From assembly GCA_030158285.1 (NCBI GenBank), contig JAOATF010000144.1, positions 1 to 45,171 of the forward strand: a stretch of DNA of 45,171 nucleotides, in the 5' to 3' direction. Made by a program: the position numbers and the translations under genes. How positions within the stretch are numbered: the stretch's first letter is position 1; every line of letters starts with the position of its first letter. The stretch comes from Hyphomonadaceae bacterium. Its GTDB lineage: Bacteria > Pseudomonadota > Alphaproteobacteria > Caulobacterales > Hyphomonadaceae. This document shows, piece after piece, positions 1 through 7,784 of the stretch. The notes under the pieces were generated by a model. That model did no database searches. It saw nothing but the letters and a program-made list of their open reading frames with translations, and was not told where the DNA came from.

Positions 1-216
1 GCCCTCAGCCAGGTCGAAGCCTTCCGCAACACCGCCGGCGTCACCGGCCTCGTGATGACCAAGCTCGACGGCACGGCCAAGGGCGGCGTCCTCGTCGCCA
101 TCGCCGAACAACACGCCATCCCGATCCACTTCGTCGGCGTCGGCGAAAAAGCCGAAGACCTCCACCCCTTCAGCGCCGACGTGTTCGCGCGCGCGCTCGT
201 GGGGCTCGACGACTAG
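1..216 (+). CDS. ftsY: Signal recognition particle receptor FtsY, C-terminal end (partial)
   Basis: The window opens inside a gene whose last 71 codons read in frame to a TAG at 214-216. The segment has the end of the SRP-type GTPase domain: the TKLDGTAKGG stretch (guanine-specificity TKLD motif followed by the G5-like loop), then PIHFVGVGEKAEDLHPF, the closing signature of FtsY. FtsY is the membrane-associated receptor that docks ribosome-nascent chain-SRP complexes at the Sec translocon. The G1 to G3 motifs and the N-terminal acidic region lie upstream of the window. The next gene starts at the base after this stop, so the two are probably cotranscribed. Ffh shares the GTPase fold, but the GVGEKAEDL ending favours FtsY. 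Confidence 0.93.
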   Translation, partial: ALSQVEAFRNTAGVTGLVMTKLDGTAKGGVLVAIAEQHAIPIHFVGVGEKAEDLHPFSADVFARALVGLDD

Positions 217-1077
217 GTGGACCCCACCCTCTTCGCCTTCGTGCTCGGCATGGGCTCGGCGGTGACGCTGGCAGGCGCCAACACCTTCGTCAAAGCTGCA
301 AAGGACATTCTCGGCGGCCGCTCCATCATGGCGCTGACATCCGCCGTGCTCATCGCGCCTGCGGCGTTCTTCGTGCCACTCCCCAGCCCCGCGATGTGGA
401 GCATCCTCGCGCTCTCCATCCCCGCGCACTGGATCTACCAGGTCGCCCTCGTCCGTGCCCTCTCGCGCGGCGATCTCTCGCTCGTCTTCCCCGTAATGCG
501 CGGCTCCGCCCCGTTGCTCACCGCGCTGGCCGCCGCGCTCGTGCTGGGCGAGCACCTGTCGCCACTCGCCATCGCCGGTCTGGTGATCGCCAGCCTCGCC
601 ACCGTGATCTTCGCTCTCCCGGAAAAGAACTTCGGCGGCTCCCGGAAAGTGCGCAACTCCGCCCTGCTCTGGGCGCTCGCCACCGGCGTCTGTGTCGCGC
701 TCTACAACGTCATCGACGCGCAAGGCGTCCGCGCCGGCCCGACGCAATGGAGCTTCATCGTCTGGCTCTTCCTGCTCGACTGGATCGGCATCAACAGCAT
801 CAGCCTGTTCACGCGCGGCCGCACGCAGTTCATCGCCAGCGCCCGCGCCGCCCTGCTTCCCGGCATAGGTGCAGGCATCTGCTCGCTCGCCTCGTTCTCG
901 ATGGCGCTCTACGGCTTTTCCATCGCGCCCGTCGCCTACATCTCCGCGATGCGTGAAACGGCCGTCGTGTTCGCAGCACTCATGGGCTGGTGGTTCCTGC
1001 GCGAAGGCTTCGGCCTCCGCCGCACCCTCGCGGCGCTACTGCTCGCCGGCGGCCTCAGCCTGCTCCAGTTCGGCTAG
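217..1077 (+). CDS. EamA/DMT-superfamily permease
   Basis: A 286-residue, very hydrophobic protein with about ten predicted membrane helices in two repeated halves of about 140 residues. This is the drug/metabolite transporter (EamA) layout. Conserved-looking features are the SRGDLSLVFPVMRGSAPLL stretch near the end of half one and the matching YISAMRETAVVF stretch in half two, both typical of EamA repeats. The GTG start follows the ftsY stop with no gap, so translation is probably coupled. The TAG stop lies in a CTAG shared with the convergent downstream gene. The substrate cannot be read from the sequence; family members export amino acids, metabolites or drugs. Confidence 0.85.
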   Translation: MDPTLFAFVLGMGSAVTLAGANTFVKAAKDILGGRSIMALTSAVLIAPAAFFVPLPSPAMWSILALSIPAHWIYQVALVRALSRGDLSLVFPVMRGSAPLLTALAAALVLGEHLSPLAIAGLVIASLATVIFALPEKNFGGSRKVRNSALLWALATGVCVALYNVIDAQGVRAGPTQWSFIVWLFLLDWIGINSISLFTRGRTQFIASARAALLPGIGAGICSLASFSMALYGFSIAPVAYISAMRETAVVFAALMGWWFLREGFGLRRTLAALLLAGGLSLLQFG

Positions 1078-2336
1078 CTGCGTCCACGCAGCCGCGCCTT
1101 GCCCGGCCTGCGTGCGTTCCGCGCCCAACCCACCTTCAACGCGTCGAGCGCCGGCGGCTCATCCCACGCGCCTTTCGACACATCGAACATGCTGTCCGCC
1201 GCCTCATAGGCCTTGTCCTGCGTGGGCCAGCGGAACGCCGCCCAGCCCATGCCGCGCGCCTCGCACGTCGCGATCCGCGCCGCATAATACTTGTCCACGT
1301 CCATCGCCCAGCGCGACGCCCCGAACTCGCCGAGAAACACCGGCGCATCGCCTGTGCTCACGCGCGCAATGCGGGTCTCGAACGTGTCGTCGCCATACTC
1401 GCCGAAGGCCATCAGCCCCGCCGAATTTTCCGGATGATGCGTGAACTCGCGCGGCTCGTAATCGTGAACGCACCACACAACGCTGCTCACAGGTGGCGCG
1501 CCCATCACAGGCAGGAAGTCCGTTCGCCCGAAAGCCGGCGGCGAAATCAGTACCGGTAAGTCCGGCGCCGCCGCCCGCACACGGCGGGCCACGTCCGCCG
1601 CCATCCGCCGCCAGTCCGACATCTCGGCCACCTGCGCGACGTAATCGTCCGGCGACCACGCGCCCAGCCTCTGCCCCTCGCGATTGAGCCCACCCACATT
1701 CGGATCGGGCTCCACCATGATGTTGAGCCCCGCGATCTCGCCGCGACCCTTCACCAGCTTCGCCGCATCGACGCACATGTCGCCCCACGCCGCCTGCGCC
1801 TCCGCATTGCGCCAGACAGAATCCTCGATCAGGTCCGCCGGAAACCAGCCGCCCGCGCCATCGCGATGAAACACGAAGTCCGACCGTCCCGGCCCTGATC
1901 GCAACGCCAGCACAACATAAAGCCCCGCCGCCTTCGCGTCATCGAGTTGCCGGCCGAGAATGTCCGCCACTTTGGCGTCGCGCTTCCATGGCGGCCCGAC
2001 CGTCCACAGTTCCGGAAACGACATCACGACAAGATTGCCGCCCGCTGCCGCCAACGCTTCGAAATCGGATCGCTGGTAGCGCGGCAGGATCGCCTGCCCG
2101 CCGCCGAACGTGGCGCCATCCACCGCCACGCGCCGCCGCCGCTGTGCGATCACCGCGCCGCGCAGCACGGGTGACCCTTGCATCGGCCACAGCGGATGCC
2201 CGCCCGGGCGTGCCTCGGCCAGGGGCGGAACCGCGGAATTGCTGCACGCCACAAGGCTCGCCGCCCCGGCGGTCAAAGCGCCGCGCCGCGTCCAGCCCCC
2301 ATTCGTGTCCATCCGGAAACGCTTCATGAACGGCAT
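1074..2336 (-). CDS. GH5-like (clan GH-A) glycoside hydrolase, exported lipoprotein
   Basis: The 420-residue protein starts with a twin-arginine-like segment (WTRRGALTAGAASLVAC) ending in a lipobox-like LVAC, so it is probably exported by Tat or Sec and lipidated. The rest looks like a TIM-barrel glycoside hydrolase of the cellulase/GH5 type. A Glu in NIMVEPDPN sits where the acid/base lies, and a Glu in FLGEFGAS where the nucleophile lies. The usual Asn directly before the acid/base Glu (NEP) is Val here. WCVHDYEP resembles the barrel strand that carries the conserved His/Tyr. The substrate is unknown. ATG codons at residues 1, 4 and 9 are all possible starts and no strong Shine-Dalgarno decides. 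Its stop overlaps the convergent permease stop. Confidence 0.72.
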   Translation of the reverse strand: MPFMKRFRMDTNGGWTRRGALTAGAASLVACSNSAVPPLAEARPGGHPLWPMQGSPVLRGAVIAQRRRRVAVDGATFGGGQAILPRYQRSDFEALAAAGGNLVVMSFPELWTVGPPWKRDAKVADILGRQLDDAKAAGLYVVLALRSGPGRSDFVFHRDGAGGWFPADLIEDSVWRNAEAQAAWGDMCVDAAKLVKGRGEIAGLNIMVEPDPNVGGLNREGQRLGAWSPDDYVAQVAEMSDWRRMAADVARRVRAAAPDLPVLISPPAFGRTDFLPVMGAPPVSSVVWCVHDYEPREFTHHPENSAGLMAFGEYGDDTFETRIARVSTGDAPVFLGEFGASRWAMDVDKYYAARIATCEARGMGWAAFRWPTQDKAYEAADSMFDVSKGAWDEPPALDALKVGWARNARRPGKARLRGRS

Positions 2337-2376
2337 TGTGCTTCACTGCTGGTGAACAAACAGCCCCCGCGAGCGG

Positions 2377-3819
2377 ATGATCTGGCGACGCCTTTTCGGC
2401 TATTTTCCGGCCAGTCTTGCCGGCGGCCTCGCCAGTTTCGGCGGGGTTTACGTCCTCACGCGCCTGCTTTCCCCCGCTGATTACGGCTTCTACGCGCTGG
2501 CGCTCACCACGATGGGCATCGTTTACACTCTGTCCATCACCTGGGCCGAGGCCGCCGCCTATCGCTTCGCCGGGGCCGCCGAGGCGCGCGGCGAGACGCC
2601 GGACCACATCCGCACAATCCTGCTCCTGCTCGCCGCCTCAGCTGCATTGGGCCTCGTGCTGATGAGCGGTGCGGTGCTGCTCGCCGCCGACCCTGCCCTC
2701 CGCATCGCGCTCATCGCGGCCATGTCCACCATGGTGTTCACCCCGCTGGTCAACGCCGCGCAGGAAATGAACCGCGCCCACCAGCGCGTCTCGCGCTACT
2801 CGACGCTGCGCGTGATCCAGGATCTCGGCGCGTTCGTGCTGGGCAGCGTGCTCGCCTGGCAGACCGGCCTCGGCCCCGCCTCGCCCTTCGTCGGCCTCGC
2901 TTGCGTGCTGGCCGTCCTCGCCACGATCGAAGGCGCGCGGCTCTGGCGCGACTCCCGTGGCGGACATGTCCGGCCCGAGCGCATCAAACCCTACCTCACC
3001 TATGGCGTCCCCGTCGCGCTCGCCCTCTCACTCAACATCGCGCTCGATGCTGGCGACCGTTTTCTCATCGCCCTCTTCCTCGGCCCTGAAGCTGTCGGCA
3101 TCTACGCCGCCGGCTATGGCGTCGCCGACAAGACAGTCGGCCTGCTCTGCATGCTCGCGGCTGCAGGTGGCGCACCGATGATGATGGCGGCATGGGAACG
3201 CGAAGGCCAGCAGGCCATGCGCGAGCTCTCGCGCCATGTCGCCCGCACGCTGATGCTGATCGCAGCGCCGGCCGCCGCCGGCCTCGCGCTTGTCTCGCAA
3301 CCTCTGGCAGACGTGATGATCGGCGAGGATATGCGCGTTCAGGCCGCCGGCATCATGCCGTGGATCGCCCTCTCCGGCCTCATCAACGGCTTCGTGCTCT
3401 ATTATCTCTCGGAAGCTTTCCAGCTCGCGCACAAGACCGCGCTGCGTGCAGGGCTGATGGCGATCCCCGCGATCACCAATCTCGTGCTCAACGCCATCCT
3501 GCTACCGTGGATCGGCCTGATGGGCGCGGTCTACGCCACTGTCGCCAGCTACGCCCTCGCCCTCGTCCTCCTCGCCAGTGTCGGCCGCAGGATCGCCCCG
3601 TTGGCCTGGCCCTGGATCGATTTCCTGCGCATCGCCGGTTCATGCGTCGCGATGGCCATCGTGGTCCGCCTGATGCCCGCGCCGGGTGGATTTGCTGAGC
3701 TTTTGCTGAAAGCCGGCGCCGGCGGCGTGACCTATGCAATCGCCGCTCTGGCGTTCGACGCGGCCGGGGCCCGTTCCGCCCTGCAACAATTCGCCACCCG
3801 CCATGCGCGCCGCGTTTGA
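2377..3819 (+). CDS. Polysaccharide/oligosaccharide flippase (MOP superfamily, Wzx-like)
   Basis: A 480-residue integral membrane protein with about 12 to 14 helices. The N-terminal segment (LAGGLASFGGVYVLTRLLSPADYGFYAL) has the GxxxxxxxLxRxLxPxxYGxYAL pattern of Wzx/RfbX-type flippases, which move lipid-linked sugar chains across the inner membrane. A GAPMMMAAWERE stretch mid-protein and a LVLNAILLPWIGLMGAVYATVASY stretch near helix 11 also fit the family. ATG is preceded by GAGCGG. It is divergent from the GH5-like gene with only 40 bases between starts, suggesting a shared role in surface or exopolysaccharide handling, although no glycosyltransferases are nearby. Confidence 0.85.
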   Translation: MIWRRLFGYFPASLAGGLASFGGVYVLTRLLSPADYGFYALALTTMGIVYTLSITWAEAAAYRFAGAAEARGETPDHIRTILLLLAASAALGLVLMSGAVLLAADPALRIALIAAMSTMVFTPLVNAAQEMNRAHQRVSRYSTLRVIQDLGAFVLGSVLAWQTGLGPASPFVGLACVLAVLATIEGARLWRDSRGGHVRPERIKPYLTYGVPVALALSLNIALDAGDRFLIALFLGPEAVGIYAAGYGVADKTVGLLCMLAAAGGAPMMMAAWEREGQQAMRELSRHVARTLMLIAAPAAAGLALVSQPLADVMIGEDMRVQAAGIMPWIALSGLINGFVLYYLSEAFQLAHKTALRAGLMAIPAITNLVLNAILLPWIGLMGAVYATVASYALALVLLASVGRRIAPLAWPWIDFLRIAGSCVAMAIVVRLMPAPGGFAELLLKAGAGGVTYAIAALAFDAAGARSALQQFATRHARRV

Positions 3820-3851
3820 CCGCCCCTGCTCCTGACCGCTAAGTGACCCCG

Positions 3852-4520
3852 ATGACCGAGACACCCACAGCCGAAACGAAGAAATCCCTCCCCAAGGGGG
3901 CGGGCAATATCTGGACCGACATCGGTCCCGTTCTCGCGTTCGTGATCGTGTTCAACGTGCTGCAGAACCGCCCCGAAGGCGCGGGCTTGTTCTCCAAGGA
4001 CAATGCGATCTTCTGGGCCACCGGCGTGTTCATGGCCGCCGTCGCGATGGCCATCGGCTGGACGCTGATGAAGGGCCGCCGCCTGCCGCCCATGCTGATC
4101 ATCACCGGCACCGTCGTCATGGTGTTCGGCGGGCTCACCCTGTTCCTGCAGGACAAGACGTTCGCCTTCATCAAGCCGACCATCATCAACATCCTCTTTG
4201 CCCTGACGATCCTCGGCTCGCTCGCCATCGGGCGGAACATCTGGAAGACGGCGTTCGAGCACGCCTTCACCATGCCGGACCGCGCCTGGAAGGTGTTCGC
4301 GCTGCGCTGGGCCGGTTTCTACGTCGTGCTGGCGATCATCAACGAGATCATCTGGCGCAATTTCTCGGAAGACTTCTGGGCTAACTCGAAACTCTTCCTG
4401 TCAATCCCGCTGGCCATCCTCTTCATGGCCATCAACCTGCCCTTCCTGATGAAGCACGCCGTCGAGGACAAGAAAGCCGATGGCGAGGGCGGCGAAGGCA
4501 AGGCCAACGGCCAAGCCTGA
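3852..4520 (+). CDS. yciB: Septation protein A / YciB family inner-membrane protein
   Basis: 222 residues with five to six membrane helices. The pattern matches YciB (IspZ): DIGPVLAFVIVFN at the start, the FLQDKTFAFIKPTIIN block, and LRWAGFYVVLAIINEIIWRN near the C terminus. In enterobacteria YciB affects envelope synthesis and septation. I chose the ATG at 3852; a GTG nine bases upstream is also in frame. The C-terminal 20 residues are rich in Lys, Glu and Gly. The gene sits between ftsY and the ccm cluster, a conserved alphaproteobacterial order. The stop opens a small tandem repeat. Confidence 0.9.
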   Translation: MTETPTAETKKSLPKGAGNIWTDIGPVLAFVIVFNVLQNRPEGAGLFSKDNAIFWATGVFMAAVAMAIGWTLMKGRRLPPMLIITGTVVMVFGGLTLFLQDKTFAFIKPTIINILFALTILGSLAIGRNIWKTAFEHAFTMPDRAWKVFALRWAGFYVVLAIINEIIWRNFSEDFWANSKLFLSIPLAILFMAINLPFLMKHAVEDKKADGEGGEGKANGQA

Positions 4521-4556
4521 TCACTGGCCTGACTACTGGCCTGACTACTGGCCTGA
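4518..4556. repeat. Three 12-bp tandem repeats between convergent genes, possible terminator
   Basis: Three consecutive 12-bp units of the form TGAYYACTGGCC (first unit TGATCACTGGCC, next two TGACTACTGGCC) run from the yciB stop at 4518, followed by TGATCA, which reaches the globin stop. The outer ends, TGATCA..GGCC and GGCC-TGATCA, are inverted with a two-base bulge and could form a hairpin. Since both flanking genes converge here, a bidirectional termination role is an inference. Confidence 0.6.
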
Positions 4557-4946
4557 TCATCTGATCGCTGCGAACGCCGCCAGCAGGCCTGCCCATTCGC
4601 GCTCCATCGCCGGCGACCAGTCCGCGCCCAGTATGTCGCGGAACGCATCCCGCATCGCCACGAAGAACGCATCGAACAGGTCTTCCGGCACGCCATAGCC
4701 ATCGTGACGCTGCCGCTCCGCCGAGATGATCTGCGGCGCCACCAGCCGCTCGCCAACATAATCGAGAATGACCTCGAACCCCTGTTGCACCATCGAAGCG
4801 CGTACATCGCCATTGCTGTCCATCACGAACAGCCGCTCGAACGCGGGATGGGCTGCAAACAGCCGCACATAAATATCCGGCCCCGGATCGCCCCGGCGCT
4901 CCGCCACGACTTCCAGCGTTGCGACAATGACCGCTGCGTCCGTCAT
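4557..4946 (-). CDS. Single-domain globin-like haemoprotein
   Basis: 129 residues. HPAFERLFVMDSNGDVRASMVQQGF fits the C-D-E helix region of bacterial globins. RHDGYGVPEDLFDAFFVAMRDAF aligns by eye with the KHxxxGVxxxxYxxxxxxL block that follows the proximal histidine (F8) in Vitreoscilla haemoglobin and flavohaemoglobin. The end (ILGADWSPAMEREWAGLLAAF) matches helix H (LGDxxTxxxxxAWxxxY). No FAD or NAD domain is attached. The gene follows a Nudix gene after 4 bases, so they are probably one operon. Oxygen/NO binding and physiological role are inferred from the family only. Confidence 0.75.
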   Translation of the reverse strand: MTDAAVIVATLEVVAERRGDPGPDIYVRLFAAHPAFERLFVMDSNGDVRASMVQQGFEVILDYVGERLVAPQIISAERQRHDGYGVPEDLFDAFFVAMRDAFRDILGADWSPAMEREWAGLLAAFAAIR

Positions 4947-4950
4947 CGCC

Positions 4951-5490
4951 CTACCGTGTCAACGCATCGGTTCCGGGCGGGTTGCCGAACGGAGGAAAGC
5001 CCGACTGCCCTTCTGTCGCCCGGTAGTGGTCCAGCGCCCAGCGCACCGACGGGAAGGCAAGCTCCGGCCACGGAATATCGTCCCAGCTGAACATGCCCAC
5101 TTCCAGGCTCTCCGGGCCGGGGGATGGCGCATTCAACAGCCGTGCACGGAAGAAAATCTGCACCTGCCCAATCCGGGGAATGGAATAGAGTCCCAGAAGC
5201 GTCTCGATCTCGATCCGCGCCTCGGCCTCTTCCAGGGCCTCGCGCGCCGCCCCTTCCTCGACGCTCTCGCCCAGCTCCATGAACCCCGCCGGCAGCGTCC
5301 AGAACCCTTTGCGCGGCTCGATCGCCCTGCGGCACAGCAGGATCTGGCCGTCCCGGTGCGCCACGACCCCGGCAACGATTCGCGGGTTCACATAGTCGAT
5401 GAACCCGCACGTATCGCAGACACGCCGCTCGCGATCCTCGCCGGGAGGCACTTTCTTCGAGAAGGAGATGGGAAAAGCTGGGTCGCTCAC
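4951..5490 (-). CDS. Nudix hydrolase with N-terminal zinc-ribbon-like segment
   Basis: About 179 residues if started at the GTG at 5490; the frame is open to a TTG at 5547, but homologues of this type usually begin shortly before the DPAFP block. The Nudix box is visible: GFMELGESVEEGAAREALEEAEA, with the G, first E, RE and EE in place and the late Gly replaced by Ala. Upstream, RRVCDTCGFIDYVNP resembles half of the NudC zinc ribbon, with only one CxxC pair. Members hydrolyse nucleoside diphosphates linked to another moiety, such as ADP-ribose or NADH; the substrate is not predictable here. It is divergent from the MarR gene and precedes the globin gene. Confidence 0.85.
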   Translation of the reverse strand: MSDPAFPISFSKKVPPGEDRERRVCDTCGFIDYVNPRIVAGVVAHRDGQILLCRRAIEPRKGFWTLPAGFMELGESVEEGAAREALEEAEARIEIETLLGLYSIPRIGQVQIFFRARLLNAPSPGPESLEVGMFSWDDIPWPELAFPSVRWALDHYRATEGQSGFPPFGNPPGTDALTR

Positions 5491-5611
5491 AGCAGAAACA
5501 TGACCTTTGGGTGTGCACAGGGGAACACGACGCGCTAGATTCCGCAAATCGGGGACTGAACTTGGGCTGATGCGTTCCTAGGGTTCGATGCGATCCGATA
5601 CGAGGCTGGGC

Positions 5612-6214
5612 ATGAAAAAGGCAAATGTCGCAAAACGCACAGGGACAAGGGCAACCGGTTCCCCGCGTGACGTGTTCCGCCTCAGCCAGTCGCCCTCGCA
5701 CCTGTTGCGCCGGGCCGAACAATTCGCTGCCGAACTGTTCTCCAACTCCACCCTGCATGACGGCGTGACTCTGCGTCAGACCGTACTGATGGCCGCCATC
5801 GCCGAGGCCGAGGGCGCCAGCCAGTCCGACCTTGTACGGATCACCGGCGTCGACCGCTCGACCCTCGCCGAGATGATGGCGCGCATGGAAGGCCGTGGAC
5901 TGATTGTCCGCGCTGCCGCCGCAGACGATGGCCGCGCCAAGTCCGTCCGCCTCACCGCCGTGGGCCGTCGCAAGCTCGAACTCGGCCTGCCCGCCATTCG
6001 TGTCGTCGATCGCGCGCTGCTCGCCGCCGTCTCCGGTCCGCGCCGCGCAGCCTTCCAGGCGATCCTGTCGGAGATCAGCGAAGCCGCCGACCGCGAGCAC
6101 ATCGCGACTGAACAGGCTGAGCGTGGCGCAAAGAAGGCCGCCGCGCCTGCGGCGCGCCGCAAGCCGAAGGCCAAACCCAGCGCCGTGAAGAAAGTCGTGC
6201 GCAAGCGGCGCTAG
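5612..6214 (+). CDS. MarR-family transcriptional regulator with basic C-terminal tail
   Basis: About 200 residues. Residues ~30-150 form a winged helix of the MarR type: LRQTVLMAAIAEAEGASQSDLVRITGVDRSTLAEMMARMEGRGLIVR is the recognition region, followed by the DDGRAKSVRLTAVGRR wing. The last ~45 residues are mostly Ala, Lys, Arg and Pro, like a histone-H1 tail, which is unusual for MarR proteins. I chose ATG 5612, which has GAGG six bases upstream, over the in-frame ATG at 5588. The gene is divergent from the Nudix/globin pair, which could be its target, and its TAG stop overlaps the ccmG stop. Confidence 0.85.
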   Translation: MKKANVAKRTGTRATGSPRDVFRLSQSPSHLLRRAEQFAAELFSNSTLHDGVTLRQTVLMAAIAEAEGASQSDLVRITGVDRSTLAEMMARMEGRGLIVRAAAADDGRAKSVRLTAVGRRKLELGLPAIRVVDRALLAAVSGPRRAAFQAILSEISEAADREHIATEQAERGAKKAAAPAARRKPKAKPSAVKKVVRKRR

Positions 6215-6768
6215 CCGCCGCCCTGCCCGCCAGCAGCGCCCTTGGCCTGCTCTGTCTTATAAGCCGCCACGAAATCCGTGACGTCCTGTTCGACGAAGTA
6301 GTTGCGCTTGGTCTTGATGATCTGCCCGTTGGCGTCGATCAGGAAGCTTTCCGGCACGCCCGACAGCCCCATGTCGATGCCAAGATCTCCCGTGTCGTCG
6401 AGGCCCACCACGGCATAGGGATTGCCCTCCGCCAGCAGCAGCTCCTTCGCGCCCTCATGGCCCGTCGGGTCCTTGTAGAGCATGCCGACGATCTCGACGC
6501 CCTGCGCCTTCATCTCCACCAGCAGCGGATGCTCCAGCTTGCACGGCCCGCACCAGGTGGCCCAGAAGTTCACCAGCACAGGACGGCCCTTGAAGTCAGC
6601 CAGCTTCACGCTCGCGCCTTCCAGCCCCGCCACATCGAACTGCGGCGCGGGCCGCGAGGGCGAGATGAAGGACGCCGGCGCAGGCTTCGGCGCCGAGAGC
6701 AGCGTGAACGCGGCGATCACCAGCACGCCGAGCGTGGCGAGCGGCAGGATGGCCAACCAGCGTTTCAT
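6211..6768 (-). CDS. ccmG: Cytochrome c maturation thioredoxin CcmG/DsbE
   Basis: 185 residues. One N-terminal signal-anchor helix (LAILPLATLGVLVIAAFTLL) holds a periplasmic thioredoxin domain. The active site is WCGPC in VNFWATWCGPCKLEHPLL, and a cis-Pro loop is seen at GLSGVPESFLID. CcmG keeps the CxxCH cysteines of apocytochrome c reduced before haem attachment. It is the last gene of the ccmA-B-C-D-G order, and its ATG overlaps the ccmD stop (ATGA), suggesting coupled translation. The C-terminal tail is Gly-rich. The stop shares CTAG with the convergent MarR gene. Confidence 0.93.
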   Translation of the reverse strand: MKRWLAILPLATLGVLVIAAFTLLSAPKPAPASFISPSRPAPQFDVAGLEGASVKLADFKGRPVLVNFWATWCGPCKLEHPLLVEMKAQGVEIVGMLYKDPTGHEGAKELLLAEGNPYAVVGLDDTGDLGIDMGLSGVPESFLIDANGQIIKTKRNYFVEQDVTDFVAAYKTEQAKGAAGGQGGG

Positions 6769-6947
6769 GGCCCGCCGCCTCCACCCGTGTCGCGTCCACC
6801 TGCGTCTTCGCGTTCGGCTTCGTCCAGCTTGCGCTTCGCGCTCACCAGCCGGTTCACCGTCCAGGCCAGCACGCCAAGAAGGCCCGCAGCCCCCATGGCG
6901 TAGGCCCAGATCACATAGCCGTCGTAATTCGTGTCGATGGGGGTCAT
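6765..6947 (-). CDS. ccmD: Haem exporter accessory protein CcmD
   Basis: A 60-residue single-span protein. DGYVIWAYAMGAAGLLGVLAW is the conserved CcmD pattern of an aromatic-rich start and one helix, followed by a charged cytoplasmic segment with KRKLDEAE. CcmD stabilises the CcmC-CcmE haem complex and helps release holo-CcmE from CcmABC. I start it at MTPIDTN (ATG at 6947); the frame is open further upstream but that part overlaps ccmC. The start lies 5 bases after the ccmC stop and the end overlaps ccmG, consistent with a tight operon. Confidence 0.9.
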   Translation of the reverse strand: MTPIDTNYDGYVIWAYAMGAAGLLGVLAWTVNRLVSAKRKLDEAEREDAGGRDTGGGGGP

Positions 6948-6951
6948 GGGA

Positions 6952-7683
6952 TCAGTCCGCCGCCTGCCTGCGCTGCAACAGGATGTCCGCACGCGTCTTC
7001 ATGATCTCGGCGCGCATGTTGAGAAGCGTCACCCCGCCGAAAAGCGCCAGATAGCCCAGCGCCGCAAGATACATCGGGATCTTGAACTCGGCCGTCGTCT
7101 TGTTGTCGGTCGTCATGAAGGTCGATTGCTGGTGCAGCGAGGCAAACCACTCGACCGAGAAGTGGATGATCGGAATGTTGACCGCGCCGACAAGGCAGAG
7201 GATCGCGGCGGCCCGCGCAGCCTTCTGCGGCGTCTCCATCGCCTGCCACACGGCGATATAGCCAAGGAAGATGAAGAACAGGATCAGCACGGAGACGAGG
7301 CGCGCGTCGCCCCACTCCCACCACGTGCCCCAGGTCGTGTAGCCCCAGATCGAGCCCGTCATCAGGCCGATCGCCGTGAACACCGCGCCGATGGGCGCCG
7401 CCGACTTTGCCGCCACATCCGCCAGCGCATGGCGCCAGACGAACGAGATGAAGCTCGCTCCCACCATGAAGGCATAGGAGAACATGCACAGCCACATCGC
7501 CGGCACGTGCACGAACATCATGCGCGCCCGCTCATCCTGCTGGAAATCCTCCGGCGTGCGGAAGAAGCCGATCCCGAAGCCCACGACGATGAGCACCACG
7601 CCGAGGAGCGTGAATCCCCACGCCGGCCACTTCGACCCCGCCATGAAGCGGTGCGGGTTGTGGAAGAAAGACATCACGGCCAT
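6952..7683 (-). CDS. ccmC: Haem transporter CcmC
   Basis: 243 residues with six membrane helices. Both conserved periplasmic haem-ligand histidines are seen, in MFVHVPAM and NIPIIHFSVEW. The Trp-rich WWD motif is present as WGTWWEWGDARL. From memory, the usual form is WGxxWxWDxR, so this protein seems to have an extra Gly between the last Trp and Asp. CcmC presents haem to CcmE. The ATG at 7683 has AGGAG ten bases upstream. About 100 bases without a gene separate it from ccmB, the only gap inside the operon. Confidence 0.94.
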   Translation of the reverse strand: MAVMSFFHNPHRFMAGSKWPAWGFTLLGVVLIVVGFGIGFFRTPEDFQQDERARMMFVHVPAMWLCMFSYAFMVGASFISFVWRHALADVAAKSAAPIGAVFTAIGLMTGSIWGYTTWGTWWEWGDARLVSVLILFFIFLGYIAVWQAMETPQKAARAAAILCLVGAVNIPIIHFSVEWFASLHQQSTFMTTDNKTTAEFKIPMYLAALGYLALFGGVTLLNMRAEIMKTRADILLQRRQAAD

Positions 7684-7784
7684 TGGCCAAACGCTCCTGA
7701 AACCACGCCATTCTAGTCACGTGAGGCAGATCCCGGCGGTCACATCTTCCGGAACCAGACCCAAAACCAGACAGTGTAAGGTGT

